Notes: generated by a model not told the origin, from the sequence alone. Shown: positions 25,948 through 35,081, numbered from the stretch's first letter. The stretch is DNA of 64,000 nt from SABI01 sp963678555 (GCA_963678555.2 CAXXJA010000001.1:124001-188000); one strand, 5' to 3'. Numbers and translations are program-made.

Positions 25948-26658
25948 GTGAATCTGTTCGTTATCATCAGTGCATCCCTCGGGTATGCCACCGAAAGCAT
26001 TTTCGGCTTCGGGGGATCCATCGTGACCTTCCTTCTTCTGACCCAGAGTATCGCGGCCAAAGAGGCTGTAAGCATGCTCCCCCTGTTTGCCATAGCGGGA
26101 AGTCTGTTCATCCTTCTCAGTGATTACAGGTCGGTCAAGTGGGCGGTGGTCGGAAAAATCCTGCTGTTCGCACTTCCGGGTCTTGTCCTTGGCAGTCTGT
26201 TCATGAGGTTTGTACCTGAGACGGTTTTCCGGCTCTTCGTCCTGGCTATCATTCTTCTGTACGGGTTCAACCTGATCCTCGGAAAGGACCCGTCAGTTCC
26301 GCTTGTGTGGAGAAAACCTTTGTACGTGCTCGGAGGATTCATCATCGGTGCAACGAGTCTCGGTGTGTTCCTGATTCCCGTGGCAGGCCCTGAGTTTGGT
26401 CGACAGAGGGCCTACCGGGCATCCTTCGCTCTCCTGTGGCTCGCGACTGCAGCAGGGCGGATCCCGATGTATATGCTCAATGGTGTCCTTACCAGAGAAG
26501 GATTCAGGAGTGCCGCATCCGCAGTGCCCTTTATTCTTGTGGCTATCCTCATCGGCTATTACATTCATCGTCTGATACCTGAAACACATTACAAACGGTA
26601 TGTCGGGATCGTTATAGTTCTCGTTGCCGTGGTGAATCTTTTCACGATGTTCTTCTGA
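25948..26658 (+). CDS. TauE/SafE-family membrane permease
   Basis: 236 residues from GTG 25948, with AGGAGG (25938-25943) 4 nt upstream. ATG 25855 in the same frame would add a charged, non-hydrophobic tail, so GTG is preferred. About seven to eight membrane segments; the family motif GFGGSIVTFLLL sits in the first repeat and GATSLGVFLIPVAGPEF in the second. Family members move sulfite, sulfonates or other organic anions across the inner membrane. No sulfur-metabolism gene is adjacent, so the substrate is undetermined. Confidence 0.85.
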   Translation: MNLFVIISASLGYATESIFGFGGSIVTFLLLTQSIAAKEAVSMLPLFAIAGSLFILLSDYRSVKWAVVGKILLFALPGLVLGSLFMRFVPETVFRLFVLAIILLYGFNLILGKDPSVPLVWRKPLYVLGGFIIGATSLGVFLIPVAGPEFGRQRAYRASFALLWLATAAGRIPMYMLNGVLTREGFRSAASAVPFILVAILIGYYIHRLIPETHYKRYVGIVIVLVAVVNLFTMFF

Positions 26659-26664
26659 GGGCTT

Positions 26665-27111
26665 TCAGGTATCGATACGATTCATGTTCTTCTCAGTGAT
26701 GACTCTGTTCCTGTACAGCAGATCTTCCCGCAGAGGGAACCCCATAGAATCCCAGAACGAATTGCCCGTCTTGTTGTGAGAGAAGACGACACAGGCGACC
26801 TTCGTGATACCCTCATGGCGCAGGGACTCTATCACCCTGGTGACAAGCGACGAACCGAGTCCCTTTCGTCTCTGATCGGGGTGGACGGAAAGATGATAGA
26901 TGTAACCGCGTCTTCCATCGTGCCCGCAGAGGATGACTCCGACAACCAACCCGTTCTCGATTGCGACGAAAGAGGTTGACGGGTTCCTCATCAGGAACCT
27001 GCTGATGCCGTCCTCGGAATCATCAATCGTATTGAGTCCCATCCCGGGTGTGTTCATCCAGAGGTCATAGACGGCGCGGTAGTACGACATATCCATGGTA
27101 TGTATGTTCAT
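26665..27111 (-). CDS. GNAT-family N-acetyltransferase
   Basis: 148 residues. The acetyl-CoA-binding motif A is clear (IYHLSVHPDQRRKGLGSSLVTRVIESL), with a preceding beta-strand pair (SFVAIENGLVVGVILCGHDGRRG) and the C-terminal GNSFWDSMGFPLREDLLYR. It is most like YpeA/RimI-type small acetyltransferases. AAAGGAGG is 6-7 nt before the ATG. It stands alone, convergent with the TauE/SafE gene with 6 bp between stops. The target amine is unknown. Confidence 0.88.
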   Translation of the reverse strand: MNIHTMDMSYYRAVYDLWMNTPGMGLNTIDDSEDGISRFLMRNPSTSFVAIENGLVVGVILCGHDGRRGYIYHLSVHPDQRRKGLGSSLVTRVIESLRHEGITKVACVVFSHNKTGNSFWDSMGFPLREDLLYRNRVITEKNMNRIDT

Positions 27112-27185
27112 GCATCACCTCCTTTGGAATCGTGCCGGCGGATACCGCCACAGTGAGGTCTCCCGAGCTGGAAACGGTGTACAGG

Positions 27186-27209
27186 CAGGCACCCCCTGTG
27201 GGGTGCCTG
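27186..27209. terminator. GC-rich stem-loop downstream of the symporter gene
   Basis: CAGGCACCCC (27186-27195) pairs perfectly with GGGGTGCCTG (27200-27209) around a 4-nt loop, 40 nt past the putP-type stop. There is no T-run on either strand, so rho-independent termination is uncertain. Confidence 0.5.
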
Positions 27210-27249
27210 TGGTTGTAGGGAACGTGCCGGTACTGAGTGCGCGGTACTA

Positions 27250-28713
27250 TTACAGTGTTTTCACCATCTTCTGCATCTCATCGAACTGATCGATCGTCTT
27301 GCCTTCGGGCGCTCTGGTGAAAAGGCTCACCGCCACTACCGCTATAGCAGAGAGAATGAAACCGGGCAGCAGTTCATAGAAGTACTCGCCCTCGATCGAG
27401 ATATAGTTCTTCACGATGAAGATAGTCACTGCACCTACGATGATGCCTGCAAGGGCTCCCCACTTCGTGGTCCGGCGCCACACGAGAGAGAGGATCATGA
27501 GAGGTCCGAAGGCGGCTCCGAAACCACCCCAGGCGTATCCCACCATGTTGAGGATCGTTCCCGAGTCATTCGAGGCAATGATGAATGCGATGAGTGCAAA
27601 GCCGATGATACCTCCTCTGCTGATCCACTCCCGTCTCTTCTCGCTCATTCTGGCGATAACGGGAATGTCTTCGGTGAGGGAGGATGAGAGGACAAGCAGC
27701 TGTGAGTCGGCCGTGGACATGACTGCGGCAAGGACGGCGGCAAGAACGAGACCTGCAAAGAACGGGTGGAAGAGAGTTGTGGTGAGTGCAAGGAATATCC
27801 GTTCACTGTTTCCACCCTCGCCGGTGAGTCCTTCCAGGGGATGGATCGCGTTGAAACCGATGCCGATAAGACCGATGGCGGATGCGAGTATCAGAGAGAT
27901 CACCATCCAGGTGATACCGATCCTGCGTGCAGGCTTCACTGACTGTGCATCCTTGATACCGATGAAACGGGCAAGGATATGTGGCTGGCCGAAGTACCCG
28001 AAACCCCAGGCCATAAGGCTCACTGCAGTGATCCATCCGGTTGAGAAATCGAAGGCTTTCGGGTTTGCAGCGACGATGTCAGAACCGGAGCCGTTGATGG
28101 CAAAGAACCCGAGAAGAGCCACGAACACAAGAGCGGTGACCATCAGAAGACCTTGGATCAGGTCGGTCCAGCATACGGCCAGGTACCCTCCGAGGAAGGT
28201 ATATCCGACGACGACGAGGGTTGTGATGATGAGGGCTGAAGTCTCGGATGCACCGAAGGTATGGGCAAACAGAAGTGTTCCCCCCTTCAGGCCGCTGGCC
28301 ACATAGAGGGTGAAGAAGAAGAGGATGACGAGGGTCGCCACGACTTTGAGAATGTGGGTCGTATCATCGAACCGTTTCGCAAGGAACGAGGGCAGGGTGA
28401 CTGCCGAGTAGCTTTCGGAAAGGGTTCGGAGTCTTCCCGCGACGATGAGCCAGTTGAGATAGGCTCCTATCGAGAGACCGATAGAGATCCATACTCCCTC
28501 GACCAGACCGCTGGCGAACACGGCACCCGGAAGTCCGAGGAGCAGCCAGCCTGACATATCCGATGCCCCCGCGGAAATCGCCGTGGTGAAAGGACCGAGT
28601 GTCCTTCCTCCTATGATGAAGTCGGTATTGCTGTTGGTCCTCCGCATTGAATAGACCCCGATACCGAGCATAAGAACAAGATAGAGCCCAAACTGAACAT
28701 ACAATAAACCCAT
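27250..28713 (-). CDS. putP: Sodium/proline symporter (SSS family)
   Basis: 487 residues from ATG 28713 (AAGGAG 7-8 nt upstream). About 13 membrane segments. The SSS/PutP marks are present: early IGGRTLGPFTTAISAGASDMSGWLLLGLPGAVFASGL, the mid-protein GYTFLGGYLAVCWTDLIQGLLM with the sodium-solute signature, GFGYFGQPHILARF and ADSQLLVLSSSL. The order and length match PutP proline symporters. It imports proline with Na+. It is monocistronic and divergent from the SBP-kinase-regulator unit at 29014. Confidence 0.92.
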   Translation of the reverse strand: MGLLYVQFGLYLVLMLGIGVYSMRRTNSNTDFIIGGRTLGPFTTAISAGASDMSGWLLLGLPGAVFASGLVEGVWISIGLSIGAYLNWLIVAGRLRTLSESYSAVTLPSFLAKRFDDTTHILKVVATLVILFFFTLYVASGLKGGTLLFAHTFGASETSALIITTLVVVGYTFLGGYLAVCWTDLIQGLLMVTALVFVALLGFFAINGSGSDIVAANPKAFDFSTGWITAVSLMAWGFGYFGQPHILARFIGIKDAQSVKPARRIGITWMVISLILASAIGLIGIGFNAIHPLEGLTGEGGNSERIFLALTTTLFHPFFAGLVLAAVLAAVMSTADSQLLVLSSSLTEDIPVIARMSEKRREWISRGGIIGFALIAFIIASNDSGTILNMVGYAWGGFGAAFGPLMILSLVWRRTTKWGALAGIIVGAVTIFIVKNYISIEGEYFYELLPGFILSAIAVVAVSLFTRAPEGKTIDQFDEMQKMVKTL

Positions 28714-28939
28714 GAAGTCACTCCTTGATATGCATTTTTCTGTGAACTGATTATCCGTAGTATTATGCCATGCTATCAGTAAATAGGAAAAAAAGCAAAT
28801 GTTATGATGAATATATATGCAAAACATATCCAGTCGATGGGTGGGTGCCTCATGTACCGAGCTCTTGGTCTTTTTTTCCGCATGTGTCTACGCTTAGAGG
28901 GTTTACATTGAAAAGAGATGGTCCTGCCGGCCGTCTGAT

Positions 28940-28960
28940 CAGACCTGTGCACCAGGTCTG
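28940..28960. promoter_or_regulatory. Inverted repeat upstream of the binding-protein/two-component operon
   Basis: CAGACCTG (28940-28947) and CAGGTCTG (28953-28960) form a perfect dyad with a 5-bp centre. It lies just upstream of the candidate -35 box of the plus-strand operon. A T-rich stretch follows at 28967-28976, so it could alternatively be a hairpin terminator, but no plus-strand gene lies directly upstream. Confidence 0.45.
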
Positions 28961-28973
28961 TGATGCCTTCTTT

Positions 28974-29001
28974 TTTGTTGTACTGGCGTGCAACCTATTG
29001 T
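28974..29001 (+). promoter_or_regulatory. Candidate promoter giving a near-leaderless mRNA
   Basis: TTTGTT (28974-28979) and TATTGT (28996-29001) are 16 bp apart. Initiation about 7 nt later would place the start only about 6 nt before the ATG at 29014, consistent with the absence of any Shine-Dalgarno sequence there. Confidence 0.35.
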
Positions 29002-29013
29002 AGTCTTTTCCAT

Positions 29014-30225
29014 ATGAGAACTCTTCTGTTTACCATGACTCTGCTCTCCGCGATGGCCCTGCAGGCTCACTCTCTCACGGTCCTGTACATGGCTCAGGCA
29101 GGGTATGATCCGCTGGAGGTGGAACGCAGGGGAGACGAGTTCACCCGTGAGACGGGAATAGAGGTCGAGTTCCGTTTTGAAGAGTATGATGACATCTACG
29201 GAATAGTGACCGGGGAAGAGGGGATCAGCGGTGCCTTCGATATCGTTCTCCTGGATAACATCTGGACTGCCGATTTCGCAGCCCGCGAGATTCTGGAACC
29301 TGTGCCTGCCGACGTGCAGGAGTACATACGGAACGGTACGATCCGGGAGATCTACAGTGCGAATGTGTTCGAACAGACGATGTGGGGTGTCCCGTTCCTT
29401 GCGAATTTCCAACTCCTGTTCACGAATATGGAGATACTCCGCGCTGCAGGGTACGTTCATCCTCCCGGTACCCTTGATGAATTGCGGGAGATGGCGTTGA
29501 GCGCAAAACGTATGGGACTGATCGAGTACCCGGTCTTTGATTCTCTCAGGGCCGAGGAAATTCTGATGTGCGAGCTTGTCTGGCTATCAGGGGCCTACGG
29601 CAATGCGTGGGACTCACGTGACGAACCCTTTCCCTTCGACACGCCTGAGAACAGGAAGGCCCTCTCGTTTCTCCATGAGCTCCTGGAGGAGGGACTGCTC
29701 AATCCCTACTCGCTGTACTCCGGTGAGGTCTTTGCGGCCGAGGTCTTCGAGTACGGTGATGCTCTGTTCACGACGAACTGGACCTTTCTTATCGGACGGC
29801 TCAGGAACAGGAACCGCAGCGAACCGTTCGATTTCGAGGTCAGTGTAATTCCGACCGAGTATGAGGGGCAGAGCAGTTCGACGGTCAGCGGCTATCAGGG
29901 CCTTGCGGTCATGAAGAACTCAGAGCACAAGGAGGACGCCTGGTCTTTCATCCTCTACCTTTCCTCCCCTGAGTTTCAGAAGAGATACCTTGATGAGTTC
30001 CCCGTCTGGAAGGAGATCTGGTCAGAGCCGTCACTCACTCACTCGGATCCCTTCTTCGAGATAAAAAGGGAACAGGTGTCGGGCGCGAAGGTGCGGTACA
30101 TGCATCCGCAGTATCAGCAGATCTCACAGACCATCGTGAACGCCGTGCATGATTCACTCTCAAAAAGGATACCGATGGACAGTACCTTCGAAACCATTGA
30201 TGAGACCCTCAGGGAGATTCTGTAG
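29014..30225 (+). CDS. Periplasmic solute-binding protein family 1, probable sensor partner of the adjacent kinase
   Basis: 403 residues from ATG 29014. Signal peptide MRTLLFTMTLLSAMALQAHS, then LTVLYMAQAGYDPLEVERRGDEFTRETGIEVEFRF and DIVLLDNIWTADFA, the family-1 sugar-binding fold; the C-terminal AWSFILYLSSPEFQKRYLDE is also typical. No ribosome site precedes the ATG. The gene is not followed by permeases; its stop overlaps the GTG start of a histidine kinase by one base. This arrangement implies that the protein presents a ligand to the kinase's periplasmic domain, or that it serves as a receptor rather than a transporter component. The ligand is probably a sugar, given the sigma-54-linked sugar importer downstream. 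Confidence 0.85.
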   Translation: MRTLLFTMTLLSAMALQAHSLTVLYMAQAGYDPLEVERRGDEFTRETGIEVEFRFEEYDDIYGIVTGEEGISGAFDIVLLDNIWTADFAAREILEPVPADVQEYIRNGTIREIYSANVFEQTMWGVPFLANFQLLFTNMEILRAAGYVHPPGTLDELREMALSAKRMGLIEYPVFDSLRAEEILMCELVWLSGAYGNAWDSRDEPFPFDTPENRKALSFLHELLEEGLLNPYSLYSGEVFAAEVFEYGDALFTTNWTFLIGRLRNRNRSEPFDFEVSVIPTEYEGQSSSTVSGYQGLAVMKNSEHKEDAWSFILYLSSPEFQKRYLDEFPVWKEIWSEPSLTHSDPFFEIKREQVSGAKVRYMHPQYQQISQTIVNAVHDSLSKRIPMDSTFETIDETLREIL

Positions 30226-32339
30226 TGGACACAGCAGCTAGAACAACATACAGGAGACGCCACAGGATAAGTATCTCCACTCAGGTGATTATCTTCTTCA
30301 TTGTGGTCGTCCTGGTGCAGAGCGTTCTCACACAGATCGGCATGTACATGCTGATCTATCAGAGCAATATCGACAGTTATGAGGATCAGCTTGAGACCAA
30401 GATGGCAGGGGTCGCCAGCTATATCGAACAGTCTCAGGAGGATCTTGACAATACTGTCTCTCTCCTTGCGGGGCAGAAGAACATCATTGAATATACTGAC
30501 TACCGGTTGAACAATCTCCTTGCCAGAGAACTCTCTCTGTTCAATCAGGCTCTCGGTCTGAGCGGAGTCTTCGTGTTCTCGGAAAACGGCAGCCTCCTCG
30601 CGACCGATGACGCTGGCAACAGTCTGAAAGGGTCTGTCCTGTTCAGACATATTGCCGATGCCTATTCCAGCGGTTCGCAGAGCTTTCTCTATTGGGACGG
30701 CGATGCTGCGTACATCTGGTCGCTCACCCTGATAGTCCGAGAGGATGACATCATTGGCATGCTCGGAGCCCGTATCAAAGTGGACGGGGAGTATGTGAGA
30801 CGGCTTGAGAACAGTATCAATGCCGCCGTTCTGATCCGTCTTGCGCACCATACGATCTATTCCGAGGCACTCTCCGATGAGGTGAAAAATGATCTGCTGA
30901 GAGTCATGAATGACCTGAACGAGCGAGAGACACAGCTTTCCGATGATCATCTGGTTGGTCTCGTCTCCGTTCCCGGTATCGAGATCAGTGAGGGCCGGAT
31001 GCTGTGTGTTCTCGATATGAAAGAAGCCAGAGCTTCACTTACCGCATACAACCGTTTCTCCGTGACTCTCACCATCCTGGTACTGCTCGCCGCCCTGCTG
31101 ATCAGTATTCTCTTTTACCGGAGGGTCTTTCTCCGCCCGTTCAATCTTCTTCATGAGGGTGTGACGAGGATCGGACGGGGAGACTTCTCCTCGCCCATAC
31201 AGCGTACAGGACGCGATGAGTTCGGAGATCTCGCGGAATCGGTCAACCGGATGAGGATTAACCTTCTCAACCGTGATGAGGAGCTGCGGTCCCTTGCCAC
31301 CTACAACGAACTCATCCTCAACAACGTCCGCTCGGGGATCATCACGGTCGGACACGACGGGATGATCAATACTGTCAACGCCGTTGCCCGTTCGATGGTC
31401 CATCTGGTTGGAGAAAACGACCTTCCGCTTTCCCTTGAATCGGCGGGGTTCCCGGTGGAGGTGAAGGACCTGATCTTCAAGGGGCTGAGGGAGGATATAC
31501 ACGTCAACCTACAGGAGTGCCGTTTCGTGTATGAGGGACGTGAGGAGATCCTGTCGGTCTCGACCTCTCCCTTTTATGACGGTACAGGTGAGACGATGGG
31601 TATCATTGCCGTCATCAGTGATGTGACGAAGGTGAGGGCATTGGAAGAGCAGCTGGAGACCTCCCGTCGGCTCGCCGCGATAGGGGAGATGGTTGCGGGT
31701 GTCTCCCACCAGCTGAGAAATCCTCTGGGCATCATGAAGGTTTCCGCAGAGATCCTGAGGGACAGTTTCCCCTCGCACGCCGAGAGAAACGATACCGGTT
31801 CCGATACCGATACCCAGTTCCGGCAGCTTACCGGGATGCTTGTGTCCGAGATAGACGGTCTGAGTTACATCATCCAGAACTTCCTCGACTTTGCGCGTCC
31901 GATACAGATTCATCCTGTCCCCTGCGATATCAGACAGCTGATCGAAGAATCTCTCTCTCTGGTCCCCATTGACCAGTTTCCCGACACGTCACTCAGCGTC
32001 TCCATTCCCGACAACCTCCCGGCCTGCACTCTTGACAGGAATCTCATAGAGCAGGTCGTGAGAAACCTTGTACAGAATGCTCTGGAGGCTACTGATCACG
32101 GTCACGTCTATCTTTCAGTGCAGGAGATGGAAGGTAAGGTGCGGATTATCGTCCGGGATGAGGGGACCGGTATGAATGAGGAGACATTGAAGAATATGTT
32201 TAATCCCTTTTATTCACTGAAGGACAACGGCACCGGACTCGGCCTGTCGATCGCCCACCGGATCATTCAGGAACATGGGGGGACGATCCAGGTGGAATCA
32301 ACCGAGGGTGAAGGTTCGACCTTCACGATCACGGTATAG
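30225..32339 (+). CDS. Membrane sensor histidine kinase (periplasmic sensor, HAMP, PAS, HisKA, HATPase)
   Basis: 704 residues, GTG start overlapping the binding-protein stop. Order: TM1 (VIIFFIVVVLVQSVLTQIGMYML), periplasmic sensor of about 230 residues (double-CACHE-like), TM2 (SVTLTILVLLAALLISILFY), HAMP (RPFNLLHEGVTRIGRGDFSSPIQRTGRDEFGDLAESVNRM), PAS (YNELILNNVRSGIITVGHDGMINTVNAVA), HisKA with phosphoacceptor H495 in GVSHQLRNPLGIM, and HATPase with NLVQNALEA, DEGTGM and GTGLGLSIAHRII. The NtrB-like catalytic region matches the NtrC-type regulator encoded next. It should phosphorylate that regulator in response to ligand-loaded binding protein. Confidence 0.93.
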   Translation: MDTAARTTYRRRHRISISTQVIIFFIVVVLVQSVLTQIGMYMLIYQSNIDSYEDQLETKMAGVASYIEQSQEDLDNTVSLLAGQKNIIEYTDYRLNNLLARELSLFNQALGLSGVFVFSENGSLLATDDAGNSLKGSVLFRHIADAYSSGSQSFLYWDGDAAYIWSLTLIVREDDIIGMLGARIKVDGEYVRRLENSINAAVLIRLAHHTIYSEALSDEVKNDLLRVMNDLNERETQLSDDHLVGLVSVPGIEISEGRMLCVLDMKEARASLTAYNRFSVTLTILVLLAALLISILFYRRVFLRPFNLLHEGVTRIGRGDFSSPIQRTGRDEFGDLAESVNRMRINLLNRDEELRSLATYNELILNNVRSGIITVGHDGMINTVNAVARSMVHLVGENDLPLSLESAGFPVEVKDLIFKGLREDIHVNLQECRFVYEGREEILSVSTSPFYDGTGETMGIIAVISDVTKVRALEEQLETSRRLAAIGEMVAGVSHQLRNPLGIMKVSAEILRDSFPSHAERNDTGSDTDTQFRQLTGMLVSEIDGLSYIIQNFLDFARPIQIHPVPCDIRQLIEESLSLVPIDQFPDTSLSVSIPDNLPACTLDRNLIEQVVRNLVQNALEATDHGHVYLSVQEMEGKVRIIVRDEGTGMNEETLKNMFNPFYSLKDNGTGLGLSIAHRIIQEHGGTIQVESTEGEGSTFTITV

Positions 32340-32349
32340 GGCAGAGACG

Positions 32350-33726
32350 ATGAAGCGAATACTGATTGTTGATGATGAACTGAACATGCAGACGGTACTG
32401 AAGATTCTGTTCGAATCGAAGGGATATGCAGTATCATCGGCCTCAAACGGTCGCGAAGCACTTGATATCCTCTCATCCCGCACCGATATTTCCCTCGTGA
32501 TCAGTGACCTCAAGATGCCGGTCATGGACGGGATAGCCCTGCTTGAGGAGATCAACAGACGGTATGAGGGGCTTCCTTTCATTCTCATCAGCGCGTACGG
32601 GACGATCGAACGGGCTGTGGAGGCGATGAAACTCGGAGCGGTCGACTTCATCACCAAACCGTTCAACAAGGAACTGATTATACACACCGTTGAACGCCTG
32701 TTCCAGATGGACTCTCTCAGGAAGGAGAACCTCGCACTCAGAGAGCATCTGAAGGAACACGACCTGATCTTCCGTTCGAGCAGTATGAGGGAGATCTATG
32801 AGAAGCTGCAGAGGATCGCGAAGAAGGCCTCTTCGATTCTCCTGACCGGTGAGAGCGGTAGCGGAAAGGAAGTCTTTGCCCGAACTCTGCATGGACTGTT
32901 TCAGAAGGAGAAGGTCCTTCCCTTTGTCAGTGTGAACTGTTCGGCGATCCCCGAGAGTCTGTTCGAATCGGAACTGTTCGGGTACCGCAAGGGCGCCTTC
33001 ACCGGAGCCGATACCGATTTTCAGGGAAAGGTCCGTCTTGCCGAAGGCGGTACCCTGTTTCTTGATGAGATCGGAGACCTGCCGCTGCAGGTCCAGCCGA
33101 AGCTTCTCCGACTGATCGAGAACAGGACCATCGAGCCGCTCGGGACAGGCATGCAGGTCGATGTGCAGGCGAAGATCATCTGTGCCACGAACAAGAACCT
33201 TGAGGAGCTGGTCGCACGGGGGGAGTTCCGTCAGGACCTCCTGTACCGGATCAACACCTTCCACATCGAGCTGCCTCCATTGCGGGAACGTCGCAGTGAT
33301 ATCGAACCGCTGGCCCAGTATTTCCTTGATTCGTTTGCAGTCGATCTGGGAACCGGAGAGAAGAACTTCAGTGAGGAGGCCCTCTCTCTTCTCGAATCCT
33401 ATTCATGGCCCGGAAATGTACGGGAGCTGAGGAATGTCATCGAGAGGATGGTCGTTCTGTCCGACAGCAGCACGCTCAATATCAGTGATCTTCCCGAGGT
33501 GATCAGAAACTCCCCTCTTCACCTTCACCCGGTTCATTCGTGCAGTGCAGTGGATATCGTGAGTGAGCGGGAGAGCTTCTCCACCCTCAATGAGATGGAA
33601 CGACGAGTCCTCGTCGATGCCCTGGATTCCTGCGACGGAAATATCAGTGCAGCGGCGCGGAAACTCGGGATCACCCGGAACACGATGCGCTACCGGTTGA
33701 AGAAGTACCAGCTTGAAGGTGGTTGA
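32350..33726 (+). CDS. Sigma-54-dependent response regulator, NtrC type
   Basis: 458 residues from ATG 32350. Receiver domain with phosphoacceptor D53 (LVISDLKMPVMDG) and conserved K (DFITKPFNKE); AAA+ domain with Walker A GESGSGKEVF, the sigma-54 contact loop GAFTGA (215-220) and Walker B LFLDEIGDLP; C-terminal Fis-type HTH (AARKLGITRNTMRYRLKKYQL). It must therefore act with RNA polymerase holding sigma-54. A near-perfect -24/-12 promoter lies 138 bp beyond its stop, in front of chvE, with two dyads between, which makes the ABC operon its likely target. Confidence 0.95.
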   Translation: MKRILIVDDELNMQTVLKILFESKGYAVSSASNGREALDILSSRTDISLVISDLKMPVMDGIALLEEINRRYEGLPFILISAYGTIERAVEAMKLGAVDFITKPFNKELIIHTVERLFQMDSLRKENLALREHLKEHDLIFRSSSMREIYEKLQRIAKKASSILLTGESGSGKEVFARTLHGLFQKEKVLPFVSVNCSAIPESLFESELFGYRKGAFTGADTDFQGKVRLAEGGTLFLDEIGDLPLQVQPKLLRLIENRTIEPLGTGMQVDVQAKIICATNKNLEELVARGEFRQDLLYRINTFHIELPPLRERRSDIEPLAQYFLDSFAVDLGTGEKNFSEEALSLLESYSWPGNVRELRNVIERMVVLSDSSTLNISDLPEVIRNSPLHLHPVHSCSAVDIVSERESFSTLNEMERRVLVDALDSCDGNISAAARKLGITRNTMRYRLKKYQLEGG

Positions 33727-33756
33727 TATCCACCGGAAGGTGATGCATATGCACCA
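33721..33756 (+). promoter_or_regulatory. Pair of upstream activator dyads for the sigma-54 promoter
   Basis: Site 1 is GGTTGATATCCACC (33721-33734, a dyad around GATATC with GGT/ACC ends) and overlaps the regulator's stop. Site 2 is TGATGCATATGCACCA (33741-33756, around TGCATATGCA). Their centres are 21 bp apart, two helical turns, and about 125-145 bp upstream of the -12 element, the usual enhancer distance for NtrC-type activators. Confidence 0.6.
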
Positions 33757-33863
33757 TAACCACCATCATTGTGCCGGGGGAGGTTTCGTAATTCTTATCT
33801 GATGCGCTTCATAATTATATACCAGTGAGTGGATTGTGTTTTTTCTTGCTGAACCTGTGTTTC

Positions 33864-33879
33864 TGGCACGAGTGTTGCA
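33864..33879 (+). promoter_or_regulatory. Sigma-54 (-24/-12) promoter of the chvE-gguAB operon
   Basis: TGGCAC (33864-33869) and TTGCA (33875-33879) with GAGTG between them match the RpoN consensus TGGCAC-N5-TTGCA at every conserved position, with GG and GC exactly spaced. Transcription would start about 12 nt after the GC, near 33890, shortly before the ribosome site of the gene at 33912. Confidence 0.9.
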
Positions 33880-33911
33880 TGTAAGAGGGTATAACCTAAA
33901 AGGAGGCTCTC

Positions 33912-35018
33912 ATGAAAAGAGTAGTATTAGCAGCGCTTATTATAGCGATCATGTTCGCCGTTTCGGCACCTGTGTTCGCTGCAGGACAATCAGAAAGTGA
34001 ATCGAAACTGGCAGTCGGTATCGTACTTCCCACCAAGGATGAACCCCGATGGCTCCAGGATGAGGCCCGTTTCCGGGAAGCTCTTGAAAGTGCAGGGTAT
34101 TCAGTCGAGATCCTGTTCAGCCAGGGCGATCCTGCACGTGAACGCAGCAATGTCGAGGCTCTTCTTTCCAAGGGTATCGAAGTTCTGATCATCTGTCCGC
34201 ACGATGGTGCAGCAGCAGCATCAGCGGCTGACGAAGCGGCACGTTCAGGGGTCAATGTGATTTCCTACGACAGACTTATCACCGGGACAGAGAACGTCGA
34301 CTATTATGTGACCTTCGACAGCGTTACAGTCGGTATGAACTTCGGACAGTATCTTGTTGACAATGCAACCGGCAGCGGCAACAATCTGTACCTCTATGCC
34401 GGAGCCGCAACAGACAACAATGCATTCCTCTTCTTTGAAGGTGCATGGAAAGTCCTTCAGCCCAAAATCGCAGACGGTACCTTCGTAATCCGCAACTCTT
34501 CCGAAGCTGTTGCTCTGAAAGGTAAGAGAGACCTTACCCGCTCGGAACTCGGAAAGATCATCGGTCAGGTAAGTACCAACTGGGACTTCAACGTAGCGAA
34601 GAACCTCGCAGAGGCTAACCTCACTTCAGCTCCGGCGTCAGCCAAGGGCGTGGCGTACATTGCTGCACCGAATGACGGAACTGCCCGTGCGATCGCCGAT
34701 GTGTTCGCTTCGGATCCTGATGTCACTTCCTACTACATCTCCGGTCAGGATGCTGAAAAGGCTTCAATCCAGTACATCATCGACGGAAAGCAGTCAATGA
34801 CAGTGTTCAAGGATGTGAGAACGCTCGTCAAGGATGCAATCTCTGCAGCAGTGTCACTTCTTGAAGGGAAGAAGCCTGCCGCATCAGGTTCCTACGACAA
34901 CGGTGCGACCGATGTTCCGGCTATCCAGTCTGAGGTCATCACAGTCACCAAAGACAACCTGAAATCAGTACTGATAGACACCGGCTACTATGCTGCCAGT
35001 GACTTTACGGGACTGTAG
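33912..35018 (+). CDS. chvE: Multiple-monosaccharide-binding periplasmic protein (ChvE/XylF family)
   Basis: 368 residues. Signal peptide MKRVVLAALIIAIMFAVSAPVFA followed by AGQSESES. Type I periplasmic binding fold with ChvE marks: YDRLITGTENVDYYVTFDSVTVG, LYAGAATDNNAFLFFEGAWKVLQPKIADG, and the sugar-contact region SGQDAEKASIQYIIDGKQSMTVFKDVRTL. GGAGG lies 6 nt before the ATG. It binds pyranose monosaccharides (ChvE homologues take galactose, glucose, arabinose, xylose and others) and feeds GguA/GguB. It is the first gene behind the sigma-54 promoter. Stem-loops directly after the stop would raise its level relative to the transporter. Confidence 0.92.
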   Translation: MKRVVLAALIIAIMFAVSAPVFAAGQSESESKLAVGIVLPTKDEPRWLQDEARFREALESAGYSVEILFSQGDPARERSNVEALLSKGIEVLIICPHDGAAAASAADEAARSGVNVISYDRLITGTENVDYYVTFDSVTVGMNFGQYLVDNATGSGNNLYLYAGAATDNNAFLFFEGAWKVLQPKIADGTFVIRNSSEAVALKGKRDLTRSELGKIIGQVSTNWDFNVAKNLAEANLTSAPASAKGVAYIAAPNDGTARAIADVFASDPDVTSYYISGQDAEKASIQYIIDGKQSMTVFKDVRTLVKDAISAAVSLLEGKKPAASGSYDNGATDVPAIQSEVITVTKDNLKSVLIDTGYYAASDFTGL

Positions 35019-35039
35019 GGTTTACCAACAAGCATACAC

Positions 35040-35073
35040 TCATGAGACGGCGGAAAGCACTGCCGTCTCATGA
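35040..35073 (+). promoter_or_regulatory. Strong intergenic stem-loop after chvE
   Basis: TCATGAGACGGC (35040-35051) pairs perfectly with GCCGTCTCATGA (35062-35073) across a 10-nt loop. No T-run follows. It fits a processing or stabilising hairpin between binding-protein and ATPase genes. Confidence 0.75.
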
Positions 35074-35081
35074 AGTATCGT

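Larger units (their letters stand above)
28714..29013. other. 300-bp divergent intergenic region
   Basis: A+T-rich in the half near putP, with a possible minus-strand promoter (TTTCCT and CATAAT, 17 bp apart, about 60 bp before the ATG). The other half holds the dyad at 28940-28960 and the candidate promoter at 28974-29001. No ORF or RNA gene was recognised. Confidence 0.5.

Noticed and set aside
29014..30225. Reading the binding protein as part of a CUT1 importer
   Set aside because: No permease follows; the stop overlaps a histidine kinase start, so a receptor role is more likely.
33841..33911. Sigma-70 promoter for chvE
   Set aside because: No good -35/-10 pair fits here, whereas the -24/-12 element is near perfect and an NtrC-type regulator is encoded next door.
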